Assembly (NCBI GenBank): GCA_963575745.1 | Contig: CAUYUJ010014327.1 | Coordinates: forward strand, 763,838 to 827,837 | Origin: Prorocentrum cordatum | Lineage: Eukaryota; Sar; Dinophyceae; Prorocentrales; Prorocentraceae | Direction of reading: 5' to 3' | DNA: 64,000 nt | Shown: piece by piece, positions 53,900 to 63,900 of the stretch | How the letters are laid out: the number at the start of each line of letters is the position of its first letter | Numbering within the stretch: the first letter of the stretch is position 1 | Notes under the pieces: generated by a model | Database searches by the model: none | What the model was told of the DNA's origin: nothing | The model's input: only the letters and a program-made list of their open reading frames with translations | Program-made: the position numbers and the translations under genes

Positions 53900-53914
53900 C
53901 CCCGACCCCATACT

Positions 53915-54147
53915 AGAAGGCAACTCCTTGGAGGTCTTCGTCAGAACGAGTAGGGTCGACTGAGCCCGAGGAGGGGGCCATTGAGTAGACCAGATTAGGC
54001 CCAGGATGAAGCCGAATCAAACGGGACAAAGAGGGATTCAGCGGGATTAAGCCGGATGGGTCTGGATGAATCGAGATCAGGCTCAGTTTTCGACCACGGA
54101 TATGACAGCGCCGATTCTCAATCTGACCTCCCAAGAGTTGCATCCCA
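53915..54147. mobile_element. G5 element
   Basis: Ends AAGGCAACTCCTTGGAGGTC and GACCTCCCAAGAGTTGCATC are inverted. The interior has GGGATTCAGCGGGATTAAGC, as in the 49102 copy. Confidence 0.85.
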
Positions 54148-54319
54148 ACCCGTCGATGCGTCTATGCGGACTCATCTGGGAAGCCTAAATTTCAAGTAAG
54201 GGATCGACTACATTTTGGCGTCCTGAGGGGGCCGCGCTCATCTTCCTTCATAGCAAAATCATTGATTTTACGAAGGTTTTCGGCTCATTTTGTCCTTCTC
54301 AGGGGGCAGCTCTCATTTG
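54148..54319. other. Half-copy of the 54961 element end and a reverse 34-kb repeat piece
   Basis: AAGGGATCGACTACA at 54200 matches the end of the 54961 element. GCAAAATCATTGATTTTACG...TTTTCGGCTCATTTTG at about 54253-54293 is a reverse-oriented relative of the 34.9-kb unit. Confidence 0.55.
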
Positions 54320-54545
54320 CGCTTCTGAGGAGGTCGCAAGAGGCCCCAAGATGGCCCCAAGATGGCCCCAAGAGGCCCCCAGGAGGCTCCCAAGAGGCCT
54401 CCAAGAGGCCCCCAAGAGGCCCCCCTCCAAAGAGGCCCCCAAGAGGCCCCCAAGAGGCCCCAAGAGGCCCCCAAGAGGCCCCCAAGAGGCCCCCAAGAGG
54501 CCCCCAAGAGGCCTCCAAGAGGCCCCCAAGAGGCCCCAGAGAGCC
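54320..54545 (+). repeat. 12-bp CCCAAGAGGCCC array
   Basis: Near-perfect 12-bp units (CCCAAGAGGCCC), the cleanest version of the CAAGAGGCCC family in the window. Confidence 0.95.
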
Positions 54546-54845
54546 CTAAACGACTCACACCAGGACGAGGCGCCCGAACGACTCACACCACGAGGAGCCC
54601 GAACGACTCACACCAGGACGAGGGCCCCGAACGACTCACACCACGAGGAGCCCGAACGACTCACACCAGGAGGAGGAGCCCGAACGACTCACACCAGGAC
54701 GAAGGGCCCGAACAACTCACATCACGAGAAGACCGAACGACTCACGCCAGGACGAAGAGCCCGAACGACTCAAACCACGACGAAGAGCCCGAACAACTCA
54801 CACCAGGAAGGGCCCGAACGACTCACAACAGGACGAGAGGCCCGG
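54546..54845 (+). repeat. CGAACGACTCACACCAGGA tandem repeat
   Basis: Eleven units of about 22-30 bp built on CCCGAACGACTCACACCA, alternating GGACGAGG and CGAGGAG linkers. No coding evidence. Confidence 0.95.
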
Positions 54846-54960
54846 AGATATGCGGGGGCAGGCGGAAACACGCCTGAAAAACACGACTGTCGGTATGCTT
54901 CGCAAGAGTTGCTGTTTTGAGATGGGCTGGTGGGGATACGCGAAGCGTAAAGAATTTCAA

Positions 54961-55128
54961 GGAAGGGATCGACTACAGACTTGATGTACCCCAAGATTCA
55001 CTTCCCCCATCGAGTCTAAAACGAAAACCTAGAATGTTCGTAAATCTACTGAGAATTATGAGCGTTCTCCGTACATTCCACGAACATGCAAATCCTGGGG
55101 TAAATCAATTCTGTAGTCGATCCCCTAC
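54961..55128. mobile_element. 168-bp inverted-repeat element at an exon donor site
   Basis: Arms 54961-54998 and 55090-55128 are inverted copies with GGGATCGACTACAGA and TACCCCA motifs. On the minus strand it begins GTAGGGGATCGACTAC immediately after the exon ending at 55129, so its end is a GT splice donor. ACGAACAT / GAATGTTCGT pair inside. No coding. Confidence 0.85.
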
Positions 55129-55325
55129 CGAAGTTTCCCCCAGGCGCGCCGCGGCCGCCGGCGCATCTGCACGAAGCAGTCGCCCGCCTCGGGCTCGGGG
55201 TCGTCGTCGGCCGCCGCGCCCACGGCCTCGCGCCACGACCAGCGCGCCAGCGTCTCGCCCTCGCCGCGCCCGCCCACGAGCACGCTGCGGCCGCGGTCGA
55301 GGGTGCGGAACTTGCGGAGCTGCCT
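55129..55325 (-). CDS. Predicted internal exon
   Basis: Minus strand, 197 bp between CCCCCCAG (3' splice site) and CG/GTAGGGG (5' splice site). Codons read RQLRKFRTLDRGRSVLVGGR, then RWSWREAVGAAADDDPEPEA, then DCFVQMRRRPRRAWG. Third positions are almost all G/C. Basic N-terminal and acidic middle parts; no domain recognised. The strongest single exon call in the window. Flanking exons were not found. Confidence 0.55.
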
Positions 55326-55869
55326 CTGGGGGGCCCCCGAGATCCTGGCGCCGCAACTGTTCCGCAACGGCCATGGTGCCTCGTTTCGGGCACCGGGACT
55401 CGATAAGGCTTGAAAAATGCAGCCAGAAGATGGAGTCTGGGGCTCTGGAGAGGTGAAGAGAAAGCCGCCGCAGACGCAGATGTTTACGTTTTACACAATG
55501 CGCAACGAGCCCGCCGCAGGTGCCGAATTTCGTCAAAGCAATGTCGGTGGGCCGCGGGGTGGGTCGCGGGTGTCCCAGGTGGGTCGCGGGTGAGTGGGTC
55601 GTGGGTGAGTGGGTCACGGGTGGGTCGCGCGTGGGCGACGGGCGGGTCGCGTGCGAGGACGACGACAACAACAATCATGGAGAGACTGTTCGCTCTGACC
55701 TGCTCGAGTGTCGCTCAACACGCAGATACCAAACCATCGATGCCCACCTTCTTCGTCTTTGATCGTGCCTCCCCTGTGGGTATGTCTTCCTTGCCTGCCA
55801 CGTGCAGTTAGCGCAGCCCTCAAAACAGGGGAAGGGAGGTAGCAGGGAAGGGAGGCGGCGGAACAGCTC
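55326..55869. repeat. GTGGGTCGCGGGTGAGTGG repeat in unassigned DNA
   Basis: 55545-55660 has five or six degenerate GTGGGTCGCGGGTGA units of about 14-18 bp. The rest has no recognised feature. Confidence 0.65.
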
Positions 55870-56343
55870 ATGGTCTCCGAAAGCTCCTCGAAACAACGGG
55901 CGGCCGCTGTGCGCACAAGAGCTGCCGTAGCCCTGGCGGTGTCAAAACAAATTCGAGTCCCCCCCAGCAAGCTCCAAACCCAGCCATGGGGACTTCACTG
56001 GGTATGTAACGGGTCGGGGAGCCACTACCTTACCATAATCGAAAGCGCACTGTGGAATGGCATCAGCAGTCACGGACGACTCGGAGAAGGAGGGGAGAGG
56101 ATGGAGCACGAGAGAGAGATTAGCAGGAGTGGCCAGGAGCAGAAGAACACGCGGCAAAACCAGCAGGGCGGGTCGGGCGCGCCCCCGACGGCCAGGTCGA
56201 GCGGGTGGGTCGCTGAAGCGTCAGCCCTGCACGAATCGCGAGGAAGTCTCGAGCGACAGCACGGCTCCCAAGTAAATCGTGAGGAGGCCGAAGGCGAGAG
56301 CGTGATTCCTGAGTGTCGAGGGCGCGGCGCGGCGTCTGAATAG
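55870..56343 (+). CDS. Hypothetical ORF, 157 residues
   Basis: ATG-to-stop plus frame with ordinary composition: SKQIRVPPSKLQTQPWGLHW, later HEREISRSGQEQKNTRQNQQ. Third-position bias is weak, and frames on the other strand are also long (up to 119 codons). Kept only as a low-confidence ORF. Confidence 0.2.
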   Translation: MVSESSSKQRAAAVRTRAAVALAVSKQIRVPPSKLQTQPWGLHWVCNGSGSHYLTIIESALWNGISSHGRLGEGGERMEHEREISRSGQEQKNTRQNQQGGSGAPPTARSSGWVAEASALHESRGSLERQHGSQVNREEAEGESVIPECRGRGAASE

Positions 56344-56784
56344 AAAGGGCGAGGGCGTCCGAACGAGAGCGCGATCCCTGCAGAACTTGCGAGGGAGTCC
56401 CGCGCGAGAGCACGATTTTGAAGAAACATTTAGGACGTTCCAGGCGGGAACCGACGTTGCAGTTCGGGGGGCGATCAAGACATTCTGAGACTCAAGACCT
56501 TCCCTTGTAGAATACGGGGCCCGAGCCGGGAGGAACACTTCAACTTAGACGATACAGAGGGTGAACCGGAAGGGGGATCGACAACAATTATTCGTTCAAA
56601 GTGGTGACTCGGCAAGCAGACTCCGCGCGGCCGAATCCCTCTTCAGCGACGCACCCAAGGACGGTGTAAGACCGTTCGTCGGGCGGGTGACAACAGGGCC
56701 TTTTTATTCACCTGCATTTTGGTCGCCCGTTGTGGCGGAGCCTATCGGGCCCCGGTCGAGGATCACAGAGAAACAAAAAAGGCA
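56344..56784. other. No feature recognised
   Basis: Has GCGAGAGCGxGATxC repeated around 56297-56415 (three degenerate copies). Nothing else. Confidence 0.4.
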
Positions 56785-56940
56785 CACACAACATGTCTCG
56801 CAGGTCCACGCGGATATCTTGGATCGGCGCTGGATCCCCTCGCTGACGCGTGAAGCGCGACAGGGGCGGCGCCGGAGGCGCCGCCAGTGGGGACCAACGC
56901 CGATCCAAGAAATCCGCGCGGACCTCCGAGAAGCTATGAC
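56785..56940. mobile_element. FB1 foldback element, copy 5
   Basis: Arms with CAGGTCCACGCGGATATCTT and AAATCCGCGCGGACCTCCGA. Core GCGACAGGGGCGGCGCCGG. Confidence 0.85.
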
Positions 56941-57498
56941 TCGTCCGATACGTCTCCCCCACCTCCTTCCTCCGAACGTTACTTAGCCCCCGAGCTCCTC
57001 TTCTGTTGTCTTTGTAGATCCTCGATTCTCGATCCTCCTCGATCCTCGACAATCCTCCCTCCTCGATCCTCCATCCTCCCACTGAGCCTACCCCTTCTAA
57101 CGTTGCCCCTGAATCGCCCGCTCGTGCCTTGCACCGTCCGTCCCCCGCTCCGTCTTGCTGCCGCTGCTCAGCCGCCTCCTCTTCCCCTCTTGCTGCTGCT
57201 GCCGCCCTTCTGCTCCCTCCCCAACTCTTGCTCCTTCTTTTCCTCCTCCTCGTCCTCTTCTACCTCCTCCTCCTCCTCCTCCTCCTCCTCCTGGGTCTCC
57301 TCCTGCTGCTACTCCTTTCCCTCTCCTTCGCATCTCCCCCCTCCTCTTTCACCATCCTCCCTCCTATTCCGCCGTCTCACTGTTCATCGCCGCCCTCCTA
57401 GTCGCTGGCCCCACGGGCCATATGCGTACTCCCTGTTGCGAGGTCATAACTCATCACTAATCGCTGTATTCTCTATATCGCGCGCGTGGCGGCTCCTG
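56941..57498. repeat. TCGATCC repeats and degenerate TCC tract
   Basis: CTCGATCCTCGA-type units at 57015-57080, then C/T-rich DNA with TCC runs (57165-57375). Ser/Leu/Pro-rich frames are artefacts. Confidence 0.8.
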
Positions 57499-57723
57499 GG
57501 TTAGGAGGCAACTCCTCGGAGGTCTTTGTCAAATCGAATTACAAAGCCATTGAGCCCGGTTAGGTCGGACCATGCCCAGGATAGAGCCAGATTAAGCGTG
57601 ATACAGCTGGATTAACCAAGATTGGCCAGATTCAGCGAGACTGGAGCAGAGTAGGCCCGTCCTCGATCAGGAATATGCCAACGCAGATCCTGAATTGAAT
57701 CTCCCAGGAGTTGCATCCTAACC
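57499..57723. mobile_element. G5 element
   Basis: GGTTAGGAGGCAACTCC and GGAGTTGCATCCTAACC are perfect inverted termini apart from one base. The interior has GATTAAGCGTGATACAGCTGG-like units. Confidence 0.9.
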
Positions 57724-57836
57724 ATGGGGATCGACGGGGGGAAAACAAGTCAAGGTCAAGTCCCAATCAAGTTCGCCGCTGGAAGCGCGGCCACAAAAGC
57801 CTCCATAAGCGGCCACCCCACCTACCAACGATATTG

Positions 57837-58000
57837 GGGAAACCAAAAGGTACCCATACCGCTACTCCAAGGACCTTTCCTAGGGTTCGATCTGACGAGA
57901 ATTTCGATGCGAATCCAGCGGTGGCGACGAGGGCTTCCCAGGAGGCCCAAAAAGGGGAGAACGAGGAAAAGGTGGCGGGGTACCTTTCCCTCCCCTGAGA
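57837..58000 (+). mobile_element. F3 element, copy 4
   Basis: GGGGAAACCAAAAGGTACCC to GGTACCTTTCCCTCCCCTGA, with inverted GGTACC ends and a GATA direct repeat near both borders. Centre GAATTTCGATGCGAATCCAG. Confidence 0.9.
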
Positions 58001-58059
58001 TACCACCAGGACGCTTCTCGCGCGGCAACTCGGCCTTTTCAGACCGCCGGGTTGTCTCC

Positions 58060-58770
58060 AGCATGCTTCGTGGCTGCCCCAAGACCGCCACAAGGAGGCC
58101 CCAAGTGGCCACGAAGGTCCCAAGGATGCCCCCACGGATAGCCGCAAGATGTAAAAATCACTGAGCATCCATTTGGTTCATCAGTGCTTTGGTTGTCTCG
58201 CCTTCTCGCCTCCGACTGGCGTCTGAGGTCTCATGATTGTTCGAATATCGCCCAAGATAACTCCAAGAGTAGCCGACTATGGGCTTCGAGATCCTAGCGG
58301 GCTCCGAAGACCCCCAAGTGTGCGCCAGGGGCGCCCCGAGGGGGCACCAAGATGGCTGCAAGATGGCCCCAGAGCAGCCTAAGAGCATGGCTCTGTCGGC
58401 GGTAAGCTCCGAGCTGGCCCCCAAGCAGACCCAGAATAGATCCAATGTGACCCAACATGGTACCATATAGCCCCCAAGTTGCTAACTCTGGCCGAATGCT
58501 CGCCGTTGCGTTCCCAAGCGACGCCTCCAGATAGCTCCAAGATCGCGCACGATAGCTCCAAGACGAATCCAGAAGTGCTGAGGAAGGGCCGTAAGGACCC
58601 ACAAGAGCGCCCCAAGAGCGCCAAAAGAGGGCTCCAAGAGGGCACAAGGGTGGGATCTATGGGTGGTAGACCCCAAGATAGCCCAAATGCAGCTCCAAGA
58701 GGCCTCAAGATGGCCCGAGATGGCCCAAGATGGTCCAAGAGAGCCCCCAAGAGGCACACATATTTCAAAC
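58060..58770 (+). repeat. Degenerate CCAAGATxGCxxC minisatellite
   Basis: Units such as CCCCAAGATGGC, CTCCAAGATAGC and GCCCCAAGAGCG. An AT-richer relative of the CAAGAGGCCC family. Confidence 0.7.
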
Positions 58771-59091
58771 ATGCCAGGCAGTGTTCATTTGATGTGGCTG
58801 TCTCGCCTTCGCTTCCGATGGTACGAGGCCACGAAACGTGTGGTGCAGAGGAAGAATGAGGCGGAGGAGGAGACGCGAGCACTGATGGTTCAAAACGAAG
58901 GCCCAACTCACACAGGATGGTGGGAAAAAAGTGACTTCGATGAACGCAACTTAGTGTATCCGAATACAGCTCGATCGCGAACGTACATCGACGCAAATTA
59001 CGGAAGAAGGGGCCGCGCCTCTTGCGCTACTCCTGATACGCCACCTCTTCTCCCTCTCGGAACAGGGCAATCCGATATGAAACAAGTGACA
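58771..59091. other. No feature recognised
   Basis: Unique DNA. The long plus frame has no strong bias. Confidence 0.4.
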
Positions 59092-59260
59092 GGGGAAACC
59101 AAACAGTTCTGCTGCCGCCACTCCCCCGACTACTCCCGGGGTACATTCAAAGCAGAATTTCGATGCAAATTCAGCGTTGGCGACGAGGGTCTCCCAGGAG
59201 GCCGAGAACAGGCGAAAACGAGACAACGGCTCGATAATTGTGCCTTTTCCTCCTCCGAAT
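59092..59260 (+). mobile_element. F3 element, copy 5 (diverged)
   Basis: GGGGAAACCAAACAGTTC to GTGCCTTTTCCTCCTCCGA. Centre AGAATTTCGATGCAAATTCAG then GGCGACGAGGGTCTCCCAGG. Confidence 0.8.
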
Positions 59261-59529
59261 TACCTTCGGGCGTGTATTTAGCAAGAAGCCAGCTCAGCCA
59301 ATTCAATTCTGAAAAAATGCGCTGCAATTTTTCGGGCGGCGTTCCAAACCCGGCTCAGCCAAGAAGTGATTGAGGCCACATGCCTCCAGGGCAACGAGGG
59401 GCTCCCAGACCCGGCCCAGACAAACTCCAGCTTCGCAAGATCCTGCAGGATCGGGCCATGCTGGCTGAGCCCCGTTTGCGCTGAACCCCGCTGCGTGCGC
59501 CTCGACAGCGGCACAAGCAGAATAGTACG
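59261..59529. other. No feature recognised
   Basis: Unique DNA between an F3 and an FB1 element. Confidence 0.4.
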
Positions 59530-59668
59530 GAGACCTCGCGCAGGTCCCTTGGATCGGCGCTGGAACCCCCTCTCTAGCTGGCGCGCGGAGCGCGCCAGGG
59601 GCGGTGCCCGACGTGCCGCTGCAGGGGATCCAGCGCAAATCAAAGACAGATCCCAGAGTGTATGTTCA
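59530..59668. mobile_element. FB1 foldback element, copy 6
   Basis: CTTGGATCGGCGCTGG on the left, CCAGCGCAAATCAAAG on the right, core TGGCGCGCGGAGCGCGCCAG. Outer arms degenerate. Confidence 0.8.
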
Positions 59669-60071
59669 CAGAGAAGCCGGAGACAGACAGGAACTCGCCA
59701 TGCCTGGAAATAGACAATGTTTCTCGTTCTCGTTTTGTGTTCGTTATCCCTCGTTCTGTCTTCGCTACACCTCTACTGCCTAACGAAACCAAAACGAACA
59801 CGGCCCGCGACATCGCCCAAACACTTTTTAACTCGAACCCGAGAACTCGCAGTTTTTGCTCGCCGTCCTGGGCCGCACCTCGCAGCGGCTCCCCGCCCCC
59901 CCCATCCCCGGGGAAAACCGACGATCGAGGAGGTCAAAAGAGGCCTCGAGGAGGTTCGGGGGGGGCCTCGGGGGGGGCTCGGGGAGGCTCGGGGAGGCCC
60001 TCGACGAGGGGAAGATCGAGGATCGATGGGGATCGAAGAGGCCCCCTGGCCGCCTGTGGCGGGTGCGGAGG
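59669..60071. other. No gene recognised; GGGGCTCGGGGAGGC repeats
   Basis: 59930-60020 has CTCGGGGGGGGCTCGGGGAGG-type short repeats leading to the gap. Confidence 0.5.
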
Positions 60072-60171
60072 NNNNNNNNNNNNNNNNNNNNNNNNNNNNN
60101 NNNNNNNNNNNNNNNNNNNNNNNNNNNNNNNNNNNNNNNNNNNNNNNNNNNNNNNNNNNNNNNNNNNNNNN
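60072..60171. other. Assembly gap, 100 N
   Basis: Exactly 100 unknown bases, a conventional placeholder for a gap of unknown length. Repeat-rich DNA on both sides. Frames crossing it are meaningless. Confidence 1.
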
Positions 60172-60227
60172 CTCCAGGTAACGGCCGTCACCCGGAGGGG
60201 GGTCGGGCGGGAGGGTAATGGTAACGG

Positions 60228-60300
60228 CGGCCGCGGCGTGCGCCCGCCAGGGTGCGTCCGCGCCACAGGCGCACCGATCGCCTGTGCACGCGACAATGCC
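60228..60300 (-). repeat. Dispersed repeat shared with 10221-10345
   Basis: Inverse copy of the 10.2-kb repeat, including CGCCAGGGTGCGTCCGCGCC. Confidence 0.7.
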
Positions 60301-60430
60301 CAATTCCTGCGTGCAACACAGCGCAACCTGTGTACGCATCACAGTGCATCCGTCCACCACAACAGCCGCGTGCACTGCAACACCACGCCGCCCATGCACA
60401 CGGCAATGCCTGTGCATACTGCAGCAACAA
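60296..60430. repeat. CACCACAGCGCC-type tandem repeat
   Basis: Degenerate 15-17 bp units (CGTGCAACACAGCGCAAC, GTCCACCACAACAGCC). Related to the 38.5-kb array. Confidence 0.7.
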
Positions 60431-60477
60431 ATGCTTATAGTAAGATTATACAGACAACCGTTGTTTAAAATAGGACA

Positions 60478-60710
60478 ATTGAAAGAATCCCCATGGAGAC
60501 TGGAGCGCCTGGATTCCACATAACCCCATGCATAGAGGGTTTGAACAAGAATCGCTATTGAAAGCGGAGCGCCACTGAATTCCACAGTTGCTTGGTAAAA
60601 GAATCCCTCTGGAAATTGGGGCGCTTCTGGATTCCACAGAACACAAAAGTTGTAGATATACACGTTTTGAAAGAACCCCTTTGGAAATCTGAACGCCTGG
60701 GAATTCTACA
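60478..60710. repeat. GAAAGAATCCC...GATTCCACA repeat, four copies
   Basis: Four degenerate units of roughly 40-90 bp: GAAAGAATCCCCATGGAGAC..., GAAAGCGGAGCGCC..., AAAGAATCCCTCTGGAAAT..., GAAAGAACCCCTTTGGAAAT..., each with GGATTCCACA- or GAATTCTACA-like ends. Confidence 0.75.
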
Positions 60711-60819
60711 CGCGTGCACCACAATGCCTGCGTACACCACAACGCCCGCGTACACCACAGCAGCCGCGTGCAACACAGCGTCGGTGTACACCACAGTGCC
60801 TGCGTGCACCACAGCGCTT

Positions 60820-60860
<41 letters not shown>

Positions 60861-60865
60861 TGCCC
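60711..60865. repeat. CACCACAxCGCC tandem repeat and (GAC)n
   Basis: GTACACCACAACGCCC units, then ACG repeats (60822-60862). The same order (array then GAC repeat) as 38461-38992. Confidence 0.85.
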
Positions 60866-60929
60866 GCGCCACTGCACGTTTGCGAACACCGGTGCGTGCC
60901 GTTCAGACCACGCCACGCCCGTGAGCGCA

Positions 60930-61065
60930 GCACCATACCTGCGGGGGGTCCGCTCCCAGCATGTTTGGGGGGGCAGGCCCCCCCTCCCCCGCGGCACGCT
61001 GGCTAGCGATACCCAGGGGGGGGGGGAGGGTTGGCCTGGGTAACGAGCATTACGCAGGAGAGGAA
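60930..61065 (+). repeat. G9 dispersed repeat, copy 3
   Basis: TACCTGCGGGGGGTCCGC, GCATGTTTGG, GCGATACCCAGG, a G run, then GGGTAACGAGCATTACGC. Matches 20635-20800. A poly-A run follows (61065-61077). Confidence 0.75.
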
Positions 61066-61129
61066 AAAAAAAAAAACGCTCACCCAGACGGTCCAGATCC
61101 AAACCAGTTCATCGGCGCTTGACAGGCGC

Positions 61130-61830
61130 TTAATAGGCGCTTCCTTGACAGCGCCTCCTCGGCTTCATGAAGGATTCCCGTGGGTTCCTCTCAAGCTTCT
61201 TGAAAGATTTCCGAGGATTCCTGAAAAGTGCTCCAATAAGACTCCGACGAAGTCCTCAGGGATTCCTGGAGGATCTCTCATCTTCCTGAAGATCCCTAAA
61301 GGATTCCAAAGGGATTCCTCATATTCTTTAAGTCTCCTAAAGGATTTATGAAGGATGCTTCTGGATTCCCCAACGATTATCTTGGGTTCTTGAGGATTCC
61401 TGATTCCTGAGGATACCTAAAGGATTTCTGACAGCTTCCAGACATGATCCCTGACAATTCCTAAACGATCTCTGAAGGATTCCTGGATTCCCAAAGGGTT
61501 TCCTGACGGATTCCTAAAAAGGATTCCTGCAGGACTCCTGCAAATTCCTGAGAAAGATCCCGAGGGATTCCTGAAAGGGTTCTGAGGATCCCTGATAGAT
61601 TCCCGAGGGTTCCTCTCAGGGTTCGTGGGGGATTCCTCGTGGATGCCTGAAGATTCCTTTCAAATTTCCTGATGGATTCCTGACGGATTTCGAAGGACTC
61701 CGGAGGATTCCGGAGGATTCCTGGAGACTCCAGGGGATTCCAGAAGGACCCCTGACAATTCCTCTGGATTCCTACAGATTCCACAAGATTCGTGAGGATT
61801 CCCGTCGGGCTTTCTGGGGCCTCCTGGGGA
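61130..61830. repeat. GGATTCCTGAAGATTCC degenerate tandem repeat
   Basis: About 700 bp of roughly 10-11 bp units (GGATTCCTGA, AGGATTTCTG, GGACTCCGGA). No coding evidence; the 221-residue minus frame is a repeat translation. Confidence 0.9.
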
Positions 61831-61914
61831 GATCTTGGGCCTCCTGGGTGCCTGCTTCTTCGGGGCCTCTGGGGCCCCTTGTGAGCGGGCGATGCGTTCG
61901 TGTACGATTCCAAA

Positions 61915-63155
61915 TGCGCCGATCCCAGCCTCCCGCAGGATTCTTCAATCTGGCATCCGCTTCCCACTATGGGATCAATCGGGCATGCGCCGACCCCCGC
62001 CTCATGCAAGACCGAATTGCGAACGCGCGGATCCCAACCTCCCGCGGTATTATAACATGTGTCCCCTGGCTCTTCAACCGGGAACCCATCAGGACACCCG
62101 CCGACCCCAGCACCCAACAACATCATATGTTATTCCTGCTTTTTCCAAATCGGATGTCATCACGATATGCGTCGATCCCTGCCGCCAGCATACTTGTGGA
62201 ATGTTATAGTCGCTGCGCATTGGGATTCCAACAAGACATGCGCGAATATTCTAGCCACACGCACACTATGGTGATATGGCTTGTTGTTTTCAATCGGAAG
62301 TCAACAAGTCTTGCGCCGATTCCAGCTTCCAACAAAATTCAAAATCTTTTTGAATTGCTCAATATGGGGCGAATCGGATGTCAATGCGACAACAGCCAGC
62401 CTCCAGCAACATCCTTTGAGATTCCATGAACCCAACAGGGAATTCGCCGATTCCAGAAAAACTCAATCTTTATATATTTACCGTGTTTGCCCAATCGGAA
62501 TTCAACAGGATATGCGCGGGTCCCACCCTCCGACAAATCCGTACGAATTGCTGATGCGTTTTCCATCGGAAACGAACAATCAGTACATGCGCCGGTACTA
62601 GACTCCAATACAATGCTTCAATCATTTTCTCAGCTCCCACTCGAACTGCCATACAACATGCGCGGATCCCAGACCCACCGCAGGATCCTAAAATGTTTCA
62701 TGTGTCTTCCAGTCGAGAATCCAACAGGAAATGCATCACCCCGAACCTCCAGCAGGACTCGTTCATATGCGATTTGTTTTTTGTCAGTCGACATTCAAGA
62801 TGGACTGCGTTGGTCCCAGCCTCCAGTAAAAAACACAAGTCTTATATTTTAATAAGAAGCGGAAATCGAACACAACACATGCGCCGATCCTAGACTCCAA
62901 TAAAATGTTAGAATGAATTACTGTGCCCCCCTTTCGAACTTCAGTAGCATATGCGCCGCTAGAGAATCCAAGAAGACATTCGACGACACCAACTTCCCGC
63001 AATATGATCTAATATGGTGGTCGTTTCTTTCATTCGGAATCCACTTGCAAATTCGCCCGTCCCAGCCTCCAGCAACATTGTTGCACGTTCTTTTTGTTTG
63101 TTCTGCAATGGGGATACAATACGACATGACTCGATCTCAACCCCCCGCAGGATTT
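61915..63155. repeat. About 17 degenerate copies of a 72-bp repeat
   Basis: Conserved block ATGCGCCGATCCCAGCCTCC (61917, 61989, 62099, 62168, 62315, 62388, 62515, 62590, 62658, 62810, 62882, 63053, 63128 and weaker ones), a variable 15-20 bp stretch, then AATCGGxATCCAACAxGACA. Spacing is about 68-76 bp, with one half-unit near 62027. Resembles repeat-spacer order, but the repeats are too degenerate and the context is eukaryotic, so not CRISPR. Confidence 0.85.
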
Positions 63156-63459
63156 GGTTTAGAGAGTAGCCCACCTGTAACTATTGGACTCCTTGCCTGC
63201 CGCTCGTTTGCTCTCGCTCTCTCTCCTCTTTTCCTCCTCCTCTCCGCAGCCTTCTTGCTCGGGCAGACTGCTCTCCTCTTCTTCCCGCCCACCCTGAATA
63301 CCCGCTCGACTCTGAGCCGGCGGTACCGCAAGCGGCTGATACATACTTTGCGCCTCAGAGCAAAGAAGGTCCTGTCCTTTTCCTCCCTCTCCTTCTAATT
63401 GGTAGGTGACAAGCCGAAGACTCCAACACTGCTATCTCTTTGTGTTCCAATAGGAATCC
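63156..63459. other. No gene recognised; C/T-rich
   Basis: CTCTCCTCTTTTCCTCC tract (63215-63290), then unique DNA. Confidence 0.5.
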
Positions 63460-63900
63460 CTGTCTCACATACGTTCCGTGCACGTTCAGTCAACGCTGTG
63501 CGAACGTTCTTGCACGTTTGATCTAGCTGCCACCTACGTGTGATAAATACGTTTCGGCTGTGTTACACGTGCGTTTGTGTGGTCGTTTCATACACGTTTC
63601 GATTACGCTTCGGATGCGATTCGATTACGCTCCATGTGTTTCATGTGCGTTCCATGTACTTTGTATAGATGCCATCTGCGTACCCTATACATTCAAGTCC
63701 CACGTACGTTCAGAAGCCGTTTCGGCTGCGTTTCAGAGGCACGACATTCGCGTGTCATTCACGTGGCGTCAACGTGTCGTTTACGTTTGGCAAACGTTTC
63801 GTATGCGCTCCTGCTCACTTTCGGATACGCGTCCCATATGGCCCATATCATTCGGATACGCCGGGTAAGAACTTAAGAAACGTTTTGTATACGTTCGTAT
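63460..63900. repeat. TACGTTTCGxATGCG degenerate repeat
   Basis: Loose 12-15 bp units: ACGTTCxGTxxACGTT, GCGTTTCGATTACG, ATGTGCGTTCCATGT. Rich in ACGT cores. Tail 63901-64000 unassigned. Confidence 0.7.

Noticed and set aside
59717-60663. ORFs spanning 59.7-60.7 kb
   Set aside because: They cross the 100-N gap, so the frame is unknown.
61915-63155. CRISPR array
   Set aside because: Repeat copies differ too much, the spacing is 68-76 bp without exact repeats, no cas genes are present and the context is eukaryotic.
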